DNA of 37,268 nucleotides from assembly GCA_020847435.1 (NCBI GenBank), contig JADLBX010000026.1, positions 1-37,268 of the forward strand. Direction: 5' to 3'. Position 1 is the first letter of the stretch. Every line of letters starts with the position of its first letter. Under the pieces are notes generated by a model, which saw only the letters and a list, made by a program, of their open reading frames with translations, searched no databases and was not told the origin of the DNA. Shown here piece after piece: positions 15,599-23,145 of the stretch. The translations under genes and the position numbers were made by a program. This stretch comes from Anaerolineales bacterium. Its GTDB lineage: Bacteria; Chloroflexota; Anaerolineae; Anaerolineales; Villigracilaceae.

Positions 15599-15612
15599 GA
15601 CCTGCCCCTGCG
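15582..15612. repeat. Perfect 15-bp palindrome across the methyltransferase stop codon
   Basis: CGCAGGGGCAGGTCT, one G, then the exact reverse complement. The TGA stop is at 15596-15598, at the centre. There is no T run on either side, so this is probably a repeat element that supplies the protein's C-terminus and not a terminator, although it could stall transcription between the convergent genes. Confidence 0.7.
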
Positions 15613-15645
15613 CTGGCGGTTCAATTTCACTTGGGGGCTGAAACG

Positions 15646-15870
15646 CTAGAACTCGTCGTCTTCCTCGTCCCAATTATCGTCGCCCTCATCTTCTTCGTCA
15701 TCTTCCCATTCCTCCGCTTCTTCTTCGTCCCAATCCTCTTTTTCCGCCGCTTCGCCGCTAGGCGAATAGGTGGCGCAACCGGTATCGGGGTCCAACTCTA
15801 TGGCGGCGGCGCTGCAATAACCTTCATCTAAAAACACACAATCTGAATAGTGACACTTGATGCGGGGCAT
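15646..15870 (-). CDS. Small Cys-rich protein with an acidic tail, DUF1540-like
   Basis: A 74-residue protein with two parts. Residues 1-35 have four Cys (6, 11, 19 and 32) in the frame IKCHYSDCVF...GYCSAAAI...GCATY. This resembles the small putative metal-binding DUF1540 domain common in Firmicutes. From residue 42 the chain is almost entirely Glu, Asp and Trp, a strongly acidic, disordered tail. A strong GGAGGAG site precedes the ATG. It lies 13 bases after the VKOR gene and is the last gene of the rel-moeA-VKOR set. The function is unknown; zinc binding is inferred from the Cys pattern. Confidence 0.75.
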   Translation of the reverse strand: MPRIKCHYSDCVFLDEGYCSAAAIELDPDTGCATYSPSGEAAEKEDWDEEEAEEWEDDEEDEGDDNWDEEDDEF

Positions 15871-15883
15871 TCACTCCTCCTGC

Positions 15884-16306
15884 TTAGGGTTGTTTGATGA
15901 TGCGGACGACCGCAAGGATGAAGATCAGGGTCATCGCTACCTGCGACGTGATGCAAAACGGACAGTACGCCTTGAGTAGCGCCACCTCCACAAAGACCAG
16001 ATAGACGGTGAAAAGGAATCCCGTGACAGCCAGCCCGAAAAAGATCATCGCGCCGTTTTGCTGAATAAAGCCGGGTTTGCGTTCGAGCCATTGCACCGCC
16101 AGCAAAGCGAGGTAACCCGCCATGCCGATCACTGCCACCGGGATCCCGTTTACCTCCGAATAGCGGCTGGCGTTCACCACCGAGCAATCTTTCGAGCCGA
16201 TGCACATATTGTCGTTGGAGGTGATTTTGTAAATGGTCATGTAGATCGAAACGAGCAGACCAATGATCGTCAGCGCGATCGCCGCTTGCGATAGTCGTTT
16301 ATTCAT
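15884..16306 (-). CDS. Vitamin K epoxide reductase (VKOR) family membrane protein
   Basis: A 140-residue integral membrane protein that probably reoxidises a thioredoxin-like partner by passing electrons to quinone, so driving disulfide formation outside the cell (the role of DsbB in other bacteria). Four membrane helices are visible at about 8-26, 57-74, 85-108 and 119-136. The loop Cys pair is C35/C41 (MCIGSKDC), and the active-site CPFC motif is at 115-118. The expected Asn-Ser region is present as VNASRYSEVNG. It starts six bases after moeA. No fused thioredoxin domain is present, so the oxidant partner is elsewhere. Confidence 0.93.
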   Translation of the reverse strand: MNKRLSQAAIALTIIGLLVSIYMTIYKITSNDNMCIGSKDCSVVNASRYSEVNGIPVAVIGMAGYLALLAVQWLERKPGFIQQNGAMIFFGLAVTGFLFTVYLVFVEVALLKAYCPFCITSQVAMTLIFILAVVRIIKQP

Positions 16307-16312
16307 GACTCC

Positions 16313-17545
16313 TCAAAGAATCCATGCGTTGATTTCCTGACCAGCAGGCACGCATTTTACACCAGCGGGAATAATTAGTAAAGCGTCTGCCTGCGCCAGC
16401 GAAAGCAGGTTGCTCGAACCCTGATGACCGGTCAGACGCGCGACCCAAACGCCGTTTTCCTCGCGGATGAGCGCGCGCAGATAACTTTCCCGCCCATCGG
16501 AGAGGATTTCCTCCTCGCTTCGCACGCGGACGGTCTGCCTGCCGCTAACCAGCAAGCCGCCCAGCCGCCCCAGCGCTGCGCGGACGAAGACCTCGAACCC
16601 TACGAACGCCGACACGGGGTTGCCCGGCAAGCCAATGAACGGAATCCCTTGGTAGGCGCCGAAGGCGAGCGGTTTGCCCGGGCGCATGTTGACGCGCCAG
16701 AAATCCATACTGCCGTTTGATTCCAGCGCGGATTTTACGTAATCGAACGCGCCCACGCTCACGCCGGCGGAGGAGAGGATCAAGTCCACTTTTACGCGCG
16801 CGGCTTCGTCGAGCAGGGATTTCACCGCGCCGAAGTTGTCTTTTGCCACGCCGAGTTTGACAACCTCCGCGCCTGCCGATTCGATCAATCCCGCGAGCAT
16901 GTACGAATTTGAGTCGCGGATCTTGCCCGGGGCGAGCGGCGCGTTCACATCCAGCAGTTCGTCGCCGGAAGAAAATAAGCCGACGCGTGGTTTGCGATAC
17001 ACACTCAGGTGAGCGAACCCCAGCGTGGCGAGCAAGCCGAGGTCTTGCGCTTTGAGCGCGCGTCCTTTTTTGAGGACGGTTTCGCCGGCGCGCACATCCG
17101 AACCGCGCGGACGGACATATCCGCCTGCGCCGACCGCGCTCCGAATTTCGACGAACTCCGGCGCGGCTGAACCGGTGCCGCGGTTTTGAAAGTCGGTCTC
17201 CTCGACCGGGACGACCGCGTCGGCGCCTGCGGGCATTGGCGCGCCGGTCATGATGCGCGCGGCTGTGCCAGCCGTGAGGGAAACCGTCGGCGCCGCGCCG
17301 GCTGGGATGTCTGCGACCACGCGTACCCGTCGCGGCGAAGCGGGGTTTGCATCCGCAATATCTGCCGCACGGACGGCGAAGCCATCCATGGAGGAGTTGT
17401 CGAAAGGGGGGAGGGCGTCTGCCGCGGTTATGTCGTTTGCCAACACGCGGCGGAGCGCTTCAGCCAGCGGCAGGGTTTCGGTTGAAACAGATTGGAATTT
17501 TGAGAGGATGCGCTCACGCGCTTCGTCAACGCTGAGTAGATTCAT
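16313..17545 (-). CDS. moeA: Molybdopterin molybdenumtransferase
   Basis: Inserts molybdate into adenylylated molybdopterin to finish the molybdenum cofactor. The 410-residue protein has MoeA landmarks: SMDGFAVRAADI near 60, GTAARIMTGAPMPAGADAVVPVEET near 100, SSGDELL and SAGVSVGAFDYV in the MoCF-binding domain, and GLPGNPVSAFVGFEVF near 310. A 410-codon frame from 17545 matches the family length; the frame open up to 17758 runs through a heptad array and the rel gene and is rejected. A TATAAT on the minus strand at 17561-17566 may give it its own promoter. It is followed six bases later by the VKOR gene. Confidence 0.95.
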   Translation of the reverse strand: MNLLSVDEARERILSKFQSVSTETLPLAEALRRVLANDITAADALPPFDNSSMDGFAVRAADIADANPASPRRVRVVADIPAGAAPTVSLTAGTAARIMTGAPMPAGADAVVPVEETDFQNRGTGSAAPEFVEIRSAVGAGGYVRPRGSDVRAGETVLKKGRALKAQDLGLLATLGFAHLSVYRKPRVGLFSSGDELLDVNAPLAPGKIRDSNSYMLAGLIESAGAEVVKLGVAKDNFGAVKSLLDEAARVKVDLILSSAGVSVGAFDYVKSALESNGSMDFWRVNMRPGKPLAFGAYQGIPFIGLPGNPVSAFVGFEVFVRAALGRLGGLLVSGRQTVRVRSEEEILSDGRESYLRALIREENGVWVARLTGHQGSSNLLSLAQADALLIIPAGVKCVPAGQEINAWIL

Positions 17546-17570
17546 AGTTGAAGCGGCGACATTATACTGC

Positions 17571-17612
17571 GTATCTTGTATCTTGTATCTTGTACCGCGT
17601 AACTCGTCCTCG
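17571..17612. repeat. Seven-base-period word array between rel and moeA
   Basis: Three exact GTATCTT units are followed by GTACCGC, GTAACTC and GTCCTCG, all in seven-base register (17571-17612). Only one arm is present. It ends just before the rel stop and lies where the -35 of a moeA promoter would fall. Confidence 0.75.
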
Positions 17613-17615
17613 GAT

Positions 17616-19844
17616 TTATCCGGGCTTGATGCGTTGCGCCCCCAACACGTTCGGCAGACTTTCGAGGCGCGCAAGCACGCGGCTGAGTTGTTCGAGGTCG
17701 CGCACTTCCACCACCAGCCGCACGTCTGCCACACTACGGTTGAAACTGACTCCGACATCGGCGATGTTGACGCCTTCGTTTTGGAGCAGGGTCGAAACGT
17801 CGCCGAGCAAGCCTTCGCGGTCGTAGGCTTTCACTGTGACCGGCACGGCGAAGGTTTGCTCTGTGGTGCCCCAATCTACTTGCAGGAGTCTTTCGGTGTC
17901 GTCGCGGTGCAAAATGTTCGGGCAGTCTTGCCGGTGGATCGTCGCGCCGCGCCCGCGCGTGACGTAGGCGATGATCTGGTCGCCGGGCATGGGACTGCAA
18001 CATTTCGCCATTTGCCAGAGCAAGCCTTTTAGTCCAACCACTTCCACCGCGTCGCCGGAGTGTTTCTTTGTGGTTGTGCCGGTGACTTTGAGAATGTCGG
18101 CGGTTTCCGCAGTCCCTTCCATCAACCGGATGACCCTGCTCAACGAGAGGTCGCCGCATCCGACGGCGATGAACATTTCGTCTTGCGTTTTATAGCCGAA
18201 CTCGCGCGCCATCTTTTCAAAGTTAAGTTCAGTGATGCCCAGTCGTTGCAGTTCGCGTTCGAGCGCGGCGCGTCCCTGCGCGAGGTTTTGTTCATCCTCC
18301 TGCTTTTTGAACCAGGCTTTGATCTTCGAGCGCGCGCGCTGGGTTTTGACCAGTCCCAGGTTGGAGTTTAGCCAATCACGGCTGGGTCCGCCTCGCTTCG
18401 CGGTCAGGATTTCGACCTGGTCGCCGGTCTTCAACTCCTGATGCAGGGGGATGAGTTTCCCGTTCAGCCGCGCCCCGCGACAGCGGTGCCCGATGTCGGT
18501 GTGGACGTGGTACGCGAAATCAATCGGCGTCGAACCGACGGGCAGGTCGAAAATGTCGCCGCGCGGGGTGAAGACGTAGACGCGGTCTTGAAACACATCC
18601 GTCTTCATGCTTTCGACGAACTCTTGCGCGTCGTGCACGTCCGCCTTCCATTCCATCATGTTGCGCAGGGCATTGATGCGTTGTTCGTAGGCTTTATCGC
18701 GGCGCGAGCCTTCCTTGTACTTCCAGTGCGCGGCGATGCCGTATTCGGCGTTCTCGTGCATCTCCTGCGTGCGGATCTGAATTTCAAGCGGTTTGCCGTC
18801 GTCGTAGATCACGGCGGTATGCAGGGATTGATAAAAGTTTTCCTTCGGCGCGGCAATGTAATCGTCGAACTCGCCGGGGAGCGGGCGCCAGGTCGTGTGG
18901 ATTACCCCCAACGCGGCGTAGCACGACGGCACATCCGGCACGAGGAGGCGCATGGCGCGCACGTCGCGCACTAGGTCGAAGGATTTGGATTTGCGGGTCA
19001 TTTTTTTGAAGATCGAATAAATATGCTTGGGTCGTCCGCTGACTTCCGCTTGAATTTTGGCGCTTTCGAGCAAATGGGTGAGCTTCTCTTTGATGTCTTC
19101 GATCTGCTTTTCGCGGTCGGGGCGCTTTTCCTGTAATTGTTCGGCGATCTCCTTGTATTTCCCCGGGTTAACGTAGCGCAGGCTGAGGTCTTCCAATTCC
19201 CACTTGATCTGCCAGATGCCCAGGCGGTTGGCGAGCGGCGCGAAGATCTCGAGCGTTTCCTTGGCGATCCGTTTCTGCTTCGCTTCGGGCATGAAGCCGA
19301 GCGTACGCATGTTATGCAGGCGGTCCGCCAGTTTGATCAGCACCACGCGCACATCGTCGCCCATGGCGAGGAATGTTTTGCGGAGCGTTTCAGATTTCAT
19401 GTCCGCATCGCGTCCGCGTCCGCCGCCAGCGTGGATGAACTCCGCGTCCTCCGACAGGTCGGCTTGATTCGGCTGCCCGGCGTGTTGATCGCCGCGTGAG
19501 ACGCGCGGCAGGTTGGTCAACTTGGTTACGCCGTCTACAAGGATGGCGATCGTGTCGCCGAACTCGCGGCGGATGTCGCCGAGCGTGACCGGCGTATCCT
19601 CCACCGTGTCGTGCAACAGCGCCGCGGCGATCACCTCGGAGGGGACGCGCAGATCGGTGAGGATGCTAGCGACCGCGATGCAGTGGTTGATGTAAGGTTC
19701 GCCCGAACCGCGTTTCTGCTCACGGTGAGCCTCCTCTGCCATCGCGTAGGCGCGTTGGACCACCTTCCGCTCGGCGTCGGTGTAATTTTCAGGCAGTTGT
19801 TCCATCAACTTTTCGAGGGGGATTGCGGTCGTCGTGGACTTCAT
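17616..19844 (-). CDS. rel: Bifunctional-type (p)ppGpp synthetase/hydrolase (RelA/SpoT homologue)
   Basis: Makes and degrades the alarmone (p)ppGpp. The 742-residue protein has an intact HD hydrolase domain (H54, H78-D79, E82-D83 in LLHDTVED, then KLADRLHNMR) and a synthetase domain near 280-400. A TGS domain (VYVFTPRGDIFDLPVGSTPIDFAYHVHT), a CC-containing region (AKCCSPMPGD) and a C-terminal ACT domain follow. The synthetase motif is EFDDYIAAP (325-333), the EXDD form usually linked with monofunctional RelA, and not the RXKD form of bifunctional enzymes. A Gly/Arg-rich insert of about 35 residues (113-148) lies inside the HD domain. No Shine-Dalgarno site precedes the start; a TACAAT is seven bases upstream. 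Confidence 0.95.
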   Translation of the reverse strand: MKSTTTAIPLEKLMEQLPENYTDAERKVVQRAYAMAEEAHREQKRGSGEPYINHCIAVASILTDLRVPSEVIAAALLHDTVEDTPVTLGDIRREFGDTIAILVDGVTKLTNLPRVSRGDQHAGQPNQADLSEDAEFIHAGGGRGRDADMKSETLRKTFLAMGDDVRVVLIKLADRLHNMRTLGFMPEAKQKRIAKETLEIFAPLANRLGIWQIKWELEDLSLRYVNPGKYKEIAEQLQEKRPDREKQIEDIKEKLTHLLESAKIQAEVSGRPKHIYSIFKKMTRKSKSFDLVRDVRAMRLLVPDVPSCYAALGVIHTTWRPLPGEFDDYIAAPKENFYQSLHTAVIYDDGKPLEIQIRTQEMHENAEYGIAAHWKYKEGSRRDKAYEQRINALRNMMEWKADVHDAQEFVESMKTDVFQDRVYVFTPRGDIFDLPVGSTPIDFAYHVHTDIGHRCRGARLNGKLIPLHQELKTGDQVEILTAKRGGPSRDWLNSNLGLVKTQRARSKIKAWFKKQEDEQNLAQGRAALERELQRLGITELNFEKMAREFGYKTQDEMFIAVGCGDLSLSRVIRLMEGTAETADILKVTGTTTKKHSGDAVEVVGLKGLLWQMAKCCSPMPGDQIIAYVTRGRGATIHRQDCPNILHRDDTERLLQVDWGTTEQTFAVPVTVKAYDREGLLGDVSTLLQNEGVNIADVGVSFNRSVADVRLVVEVRDLEQLSRVLARLESLPNVLGAQRIKPG

Positions 19845-19851
19845 GCCGTAA

Positions 19852-19857
19852 ATTGTA
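19852..19857 (-). promoter_or_regulatory. -10 box seven bases before the rel start
   Basis: Minus-strand TACAAT ends seven bases before the ATG at 19844, with no ribosome binding site between. A leaderless message is predicted. The -35 region is weak. Confidence 0.5.
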
Positions 19858-19914
19858 CTACGCCGCCGAGAGAATCATTTTACCTCGCGGTCGCGGGTAC
19901 AATCGTGAGCTAGA

Positions 19915-20031
19915 CAGGACTTACGCAAAACCACACTTTTTTTGCTCAAAGGCGGTCTGTGACCGCCGTGTTCGTCTTCGAGCCGCCTCGCAGGGTCACA
20001 GACCCTGCGGGAGCATTCTGCGTAAGTCCTA
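19915..20031. mobile_element. MITE-like element with 12-bp terminal inverted repeats
   Basis: AGGACTTACGCA at 19916-19927 and its perfect reverse complement at 20019-20030 bound a 117-base unit without coding capacity. CTAGA at 19910-19914 and 20032-20036 may be a 5-bp target duplication. Inside are two hairpins: GGCGGTC/GACCGCC (19951-19967) and CGCAGGGTC/GACCCTGCG (19989-20009). Their cores are reverse complements of each other. It sits between the divergent rel and ybaK genes. No transposase is present in the window. Confidence 0.75.
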
Positions 20032-20059
20032 CTAGATTCAATTACTGGAGTTATCCCTG

Positions 20060-20548
20060 ATGCCGATCGTCAACAATGTCACCCGCCTGCTCGACGCCCG
20101 CAAAATTCCATACACCGCTTATGAACTTTCAGCGGAGAAACACGGCGCGCAAGAGACGGCGCGCTTGCTCGGCGTTGACCCGGCGTCCATTTTCAAGACC
20201 ATTGTCGTGTTGCGGGGTAAACCGAAGAAACCGTTGTTGACGCTGGTCCCCGGCGATTCCACTGTGGATTTGAAGGCGCTGGCGTCCGCGTTGGACGAGA
20301 AGAAGGTGCATCTGCCGACCGAAAAAGAAGCGGAACGAATCACGGGCTTGCAGGCGGGAGGCATCTCGCCGCTCGCTTTGCTTAACAAGGGGTTTCAGTT
20401 CGTCATTGATTCGTCCGCGCAAAAGTTTACGGAAATCCACATCTCAGGCGGACAGCGGGGGTTGAACATCAAACTTCCGCTAGGCGATCTTGTCAAGCTG
20501 ACGAACGCGCGGCTGGAAGCGGTGAGCAAGCTGATTGACAGTCCGTAA
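20060..20548 (+). CDS. ybaK: Cys-tRNA(Pro) deacylase, YbaK/EbsC family
   Basis: Removes cysteine wrongly attached to tRNA-Pro, a trans-acting editing step. The 162-residue protein shows the YbaK pattern: LLDARKIPYTAYELS at the N-terminus, IFKTIVVL with the conserved Lys near residue 46, KKVHLPTEKEAERITGLQAGGISPLAL with the GGISP loop near 110, and a final VIDSSA...GLNIKLPLGDLVKLTNA. A CTGGAG site lies upstream. The MITE-like element ends 29 bases before the start, so any promoter probably overlaps or lies within it. The editing substrate is inferred from the family. Confidence 0.93.
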   Translation: MPIVNNVTRLLDARKIPYTAYELSAEKHGAQETARLLGVDPASIFKTIVVLRGKPKKPLLTLVPGDSTVDLKALASALDEKKVHLPTEKEAERITGLQAGGISPLALLNKGFQFVIDSSAQKFTEIHISGGQRGLNIKLPLGDLVKLTNARLEAVSKLIDSP

Positions 20549-20635
20549 ATTGCGCCGGTTAGGGATCGAAATTGGCGATCGTTTCATTCTGAAGCCGCGC
20601 TATGGGATACCCATTGCAAAAAATATACGCAGGAT

Positions 20636-20661
20636 AAAAACAGGCGAGCATTGCTCGCCTG
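20636..20661 (-). terminator. Rho-independent terminator for the trxA-lipoprotein operon
   Basis: CAGGCGAGCA and TGCTCGCCTG form a stem with a tight loop. On the minus strand it is followed by five T residues. It lies 49 bases past the stop of the last lipoprotein gene. Confidence 0.85.
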
Positions 20662-20709
20662 TTGCTTTCCATAAAATGGGGTCGTTCCAGAACCGTGATC
20701 TTAACCGCC

Positions 20710-21303
20710 TTACTCAAACTGAATAGTTGATTCATGGACTTGGAAGGTCCACTTATCGGGGTTATTGATACAGCCATAACCTGATGATTGGAAGGGATTT
20801 TTAGGGTCGTTGCTCCATGCCCATAAGTTATAGCATCCATAAACCAAATCAGTGATGACCACAGATCCTTTTTTTCCGATTTCGTACTCTCGCCATCCGC
20901 ATTCGTCCAGTGCGGTTTTATTTAAAAATAAAGAAACGTGAATGGGCAATTTTGTCGCATTCTCGATCTTGATGACCGTGTCGTTGCCTTTCGGCGCGCC
21001 GAGTACGCGTGTTTGGCAGTAATCGCCGCCGGCGCTGGCAGGTGTGTTTGTAGATGTTTCTGCCAGTGTGGGTAGTGTCAGCGGGGTGTTGGTCGGCTGA
21101 GGCGTGGAAGTGGGCGTCTCCGTCGGCGGGACCGGCGTGTTGGTGGGGATTGCCGCCTGCGTTTGCGCGACGATGGTCAGCGCCGCCGCGACGGCTGTGC
21201 CTCGCACTTCTTCCATGCTGGGGGTGGGAGGGGCTTCCGTTCCGCACGCCGCGAGTAACAGAGCGGCAAGCGTCAGGGTCCAAAGCGATCGAATGCGTTT
21301 CAT
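20710..21303 (-). CDS. Lipoprotein with Thr/Pro linker and a small C-terminal beta domain (paralogue 1)
   Basis: I do not recognise the family. The 197-residue protein has lipobox LLAAC near residue 20, a helical stretch EVRGTAVAAALTIVAQTQAA, then a Thr/Pro-rich spacer (residues 53-90). A C-terminal domain of about 100 residues follows, with Cys residues and a strand-rich pattern including IKIENATKLPIHVSL and YNLWAW. The same plan, with matching positions, is found in the next two genes on this strand, so the three are paralogues. A good AGGAGATATA site precedes the start. It is the last gene before a terminator. A surface-exposed binding or structural role is only a guess. Confidence 0.72.
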   Translation of the reverse strand: MKRIRSLWTLTLAALLLAACGTEAPPTPSMEEVRGTAVAAALTIVAQTQAAIPTNTPVPPTETPTSTPQPTNTPLTLPTLAETSTNTPASAGGDYCQTRVLGAPKGNDTVIKIENATKLPIHVSLFLNKTALDECGWREYEIGKKGSVVITDLVYGCYNLWAWSNDPKNPFQSSGYGCINNPDKWTFQVHESTIQFE

Positions 21304-21329
21304 TCTTTATATCTCCTGAAAATTCTGCA

Positions 21330-21941
21330 TCAGCAGTTCGGGTAGCAACCGCCCTTTGCTACGATAGTATCGTTCCTGACAATGATCGTCCAACTTCCGC
21401 CGGTAAGGAGGAACCCCCCGGATACGGTGAAATTTTTCTTGCCCTCAACCCACGCAAAGGCGCTGTAATAGCCCTCTGGACCGGAAAGACTACCTCCATA
21501 AACAGGCAGGTAGCCGCACTCGTTAAAGGCGGTCTTCACCGATAACGCGAGAATCAACTTTCCTTGCGGTTTTGTCTCATTGGCGATCAGAATTTTGAGC
21601 GTCGGCACTTTCCATTGCGTGAGCGGTTGGTTGCACGGGTCCAGAGTCGGACCCGAGGCTTGCGGCACAAATGTAAAAGTCGCCGTCGGCAGGGACGGGT
21701 CAACGGTTGGCATCAAGGTCGCGGTTTCGGTGGGCAACGGCGTGGATGTGAACGTGGCGGTGGGAGGCAGGGGCGTGTTGGTGGGGACCGCGGCTTGCGT
21801 TTCGGCGATCATCGTGAACGCCGCCGCCTGCGCCGTCGCCGCGACGTCCGCGGAGCTAAGCGTGGGCGCGGCGGGTTCGCCTCCGCACGCGCTGAGGACA
21901 ATGGATAGAATAATCCCAAGTATCGAAATTTTTTGTTTCAT
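21330..21941 (-). CDS. Lipoprotein with Thr/Pro linker and a small C-terminal beta domain (paralogue 2)
   Basis: A 203-residue lipoprotein of unknown function. The lipobox is IVLSAC. Residues 30-55 (SADVAATAQAAAFTMIAETQAA) closely match the same part of the gene at 20710-21303, including the QTQAAIPTNTP/ETQAAVPTNTP run. A Thr/Pro-rich spacer continues to about 95. The C-terminal domain repeats the pattern IxIxNxTK...L.L...T.FNECGY...SAFAWV.G and ends WTIIVRNDTIVAKGG. The start is preceded by AAGGA. A 140-base gap separates it from the upstream gene and contains one short hairpin. Probably part of the trxA-lipoprotein transcript. Confidence 0.72.
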   Translation of the reverse strand: MKQKISILGIILSIVLSACGGEPAAPTLSSADVAATAQAAAFTMIAETQAAVPTNTPLPPTATFTSTPLPTETATLMPTVDPSLPTATFTFVPQASGPTLDPCNQPLTQWKVPTLKILIANETKPQGKLILALSVKTAFNECGYLPVYGGSLSGPEGYYSAFAWVEGKKNFTVSGGFLLTGGSWTIIVRNDTIVAKGGCYPNC

Positions 21942-22081
21942 GTTCAGCGTTTTTCCTTGTTCTGATCAAATTGACGACGCGCAATGCCACTGCCGCACGA
22001 ATGTCGCGCCGGAGCAAATTTGCATTGCCGAAGACGTTACAAAAATACAGCGCAGGACGAGATGCGTCTTGCCGGGCAGGG

Positions 22082-22711
22082 TTATTTAACGGTCACTTTG
22101 TCTTTGAAGAGCGTGATGACGAGGTCGTCGGCGGAACTAAGACGGAACGAACCCGTCATTTTGTTTCCGCCCACCCAGGCGACATAAACATACGACCCGA
22201 GCGGAACCTTGATCTTTACTTTTCCCACCACAGGATATTCGATGATCGTGTAGTAACCTTCCACGGTCGTCACTTGTAACGAGATATACGCCTGAACCTT
22301 CGAGCGGTTCAACAGGGTAATCGTGTTGTACGCGACCGCCGGCGGAAGCGTTCCATGTTTCAAAATACCGAGCGTCGGCGTTAGCGTCGGCTGACTGGGA
22401 GCCGGCGTGGAAGTCGCGGTGTTGTCCGCCGGCGCGCCGGTCGAGGTTGCGATCGTCCCAGGGGTCGCGGATGCGTCAACGACGATCGGCGAGGCGGTCG
22501 TCGTAAATTCGGCTGGAGGCGCGCTTACGGTGGAGGTCGCCGTTGAGGTGGGCAGAACAGGCGTATCGGTGGGGAGAGGCGTTTCTGAAGGTTGGATGGG
22601 AGTCGCAGTCGCTTGAATCGCCGACGTTGGAGTTGCAAATCCGGGGATCGGGCTCGTCGGCAAACATGCAACGATCAGCGCGGCAACCGCCAGCGGAATA
22701 AATTTCTTCAT
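22082..22711 (-). CDS. Lipoprotein with long Thr/Pro linker and a small C-terminal beta domain (paralogue 3)
   Basis: A 209-residue lipoprotein starting at the ATG at 22711, after a GGAGTCGC site. A longer frame from 22876 overlaps trxA and is rejected. The lipobox is LIVAC. The spacer is the longest of the three paralogues, nearly 100 residues of Thr, Pro, Ser and Ala. The C-terminal domain has YNTITLLNRSKVQAYISLQVTT, GSYVYVAWVGG, TGSFRLSS and VITLFKDKVTV. It shares strand order with the other two but lacks their Cys residues. It starts 17 bases after the trxA stop, which links the set to thioredoxin in one operon. The function is not known. Confidence 0.72.
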   Translation of the reverse strand: MKKFIPLAVAALIVACLPTSPIPGFATPTSAIQATATPIQPSETPLPTDTPVLPTSTATSTVSAPPAEFTTTASPIVVDASATPGTIATSTGAPADNTATSTPAPSQPTLTPTLGILKHGTLPPAVAYNTITLLNRSKVQAYISLQVTTVEGYYTIIEYPVVGKVKIKVPLGSYVYVAWVGGNKMTGSFRLSSADDLVITLFKDKVTVK

Positions 22712-22728
22712 CGCGACTCCTCCGTTGT

Positions 22729-23073
22729 TTAAGACGCGGAAACCGTCTCTAAAAATTGCGTTACGGTATCGCGCAACATGCGCTCGGGCATGGCGCCCAC
22801 CTGGCGATGGACGATCTTGCCGTTCGCCACAAACAACATCGTCGGGATGCCCTGAATGCCGTATTTCAGCATCCACTCCTGATTCTCGTCGGTATTGATC
22901 TTGGCGACAATCAGTTTGCCCTCGTATTCCTTTGCAAATTTATCGAGGATCGGCGCAACCATCTTACAGGGTCCGCACCACGGCGCCCAAAAATCAACGA
23001 TCACCGGCGTTTGCGATTGCAACACCGTTTGCTCGTAAGTCGCGTCGGTTACATGAATAGGTTCGTTCAACAT
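22729..23073 (-). CDS. trxA: Thioredoxin
   Basis: A 114-residue cytoplasmic disulfide reductase. It has the active site WCGPC (Cys33 and Cys36 in FWAPWCGPCKMVAP), the cis-Pro loop GIPTMLFVANG and the normal C-terminal helix. No signal peptide is present. The start at 23073 gives the standard length; extending to 23121 adds a basic tail unlike the family. An AAGGA lies about 12 bases upstream. It heads a minus-strand operon with three lipoprotein genes and diverges from ftsY across 72 bases. Confidence 0.96.
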   Translation of the reverse strand: MLNEPIHVTDATYEQTVLQSQTPVIVDFWAPWCGPCKMVAPILDKFAKEYEGKLIVAKINTDENQEWMLKYGIQGIPTMLFVANGKIVHRQVGAMPERMLRDTVTQFLETVSAS

Positions 23074-23128
23074 TTTTCTTTTGTTTCCTTTTCTTTGAAA
23101 TGCGAAGCGAGTATAACACAAACCCGCA

Positions 23129-23137
23129 TGTTATAAT
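23129..23137 (+). promoter_or_regulatory. Extended -10 promoter eight bases before ftsY
   Basis: TG, one base, then TATAAT at 23132-23137 is an extended -10 element. It ends eight bases before the ATG at 23146. No Shine-Dalgarno site fits, so ftsY mRNA may be leaderless. Confidence 0.6.
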
Positions 23138-23145
23138 CGCCCGTC

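Noticed and set aside
15582-15612. Palindrome as a terminator between convergent genes
   Set aside because: There is no T run on either strand, and it overlaps the coding end and stop codon.
17546-17758. Longer N-terminus for MoeA
   Set aside because: The extra 71 codons run through a heptad repeat and the rel gene in another frame. They are unlike any MoeA, and the start at 17545 gives the normal length.
22020-22080. Short hairpin GCAGGACG/CGTCTTGC between lipoprotein genes
   Set aside because: The stem is 8 bp with a G-T pair and no T run. It is too small to call a terminator or element with confidence.
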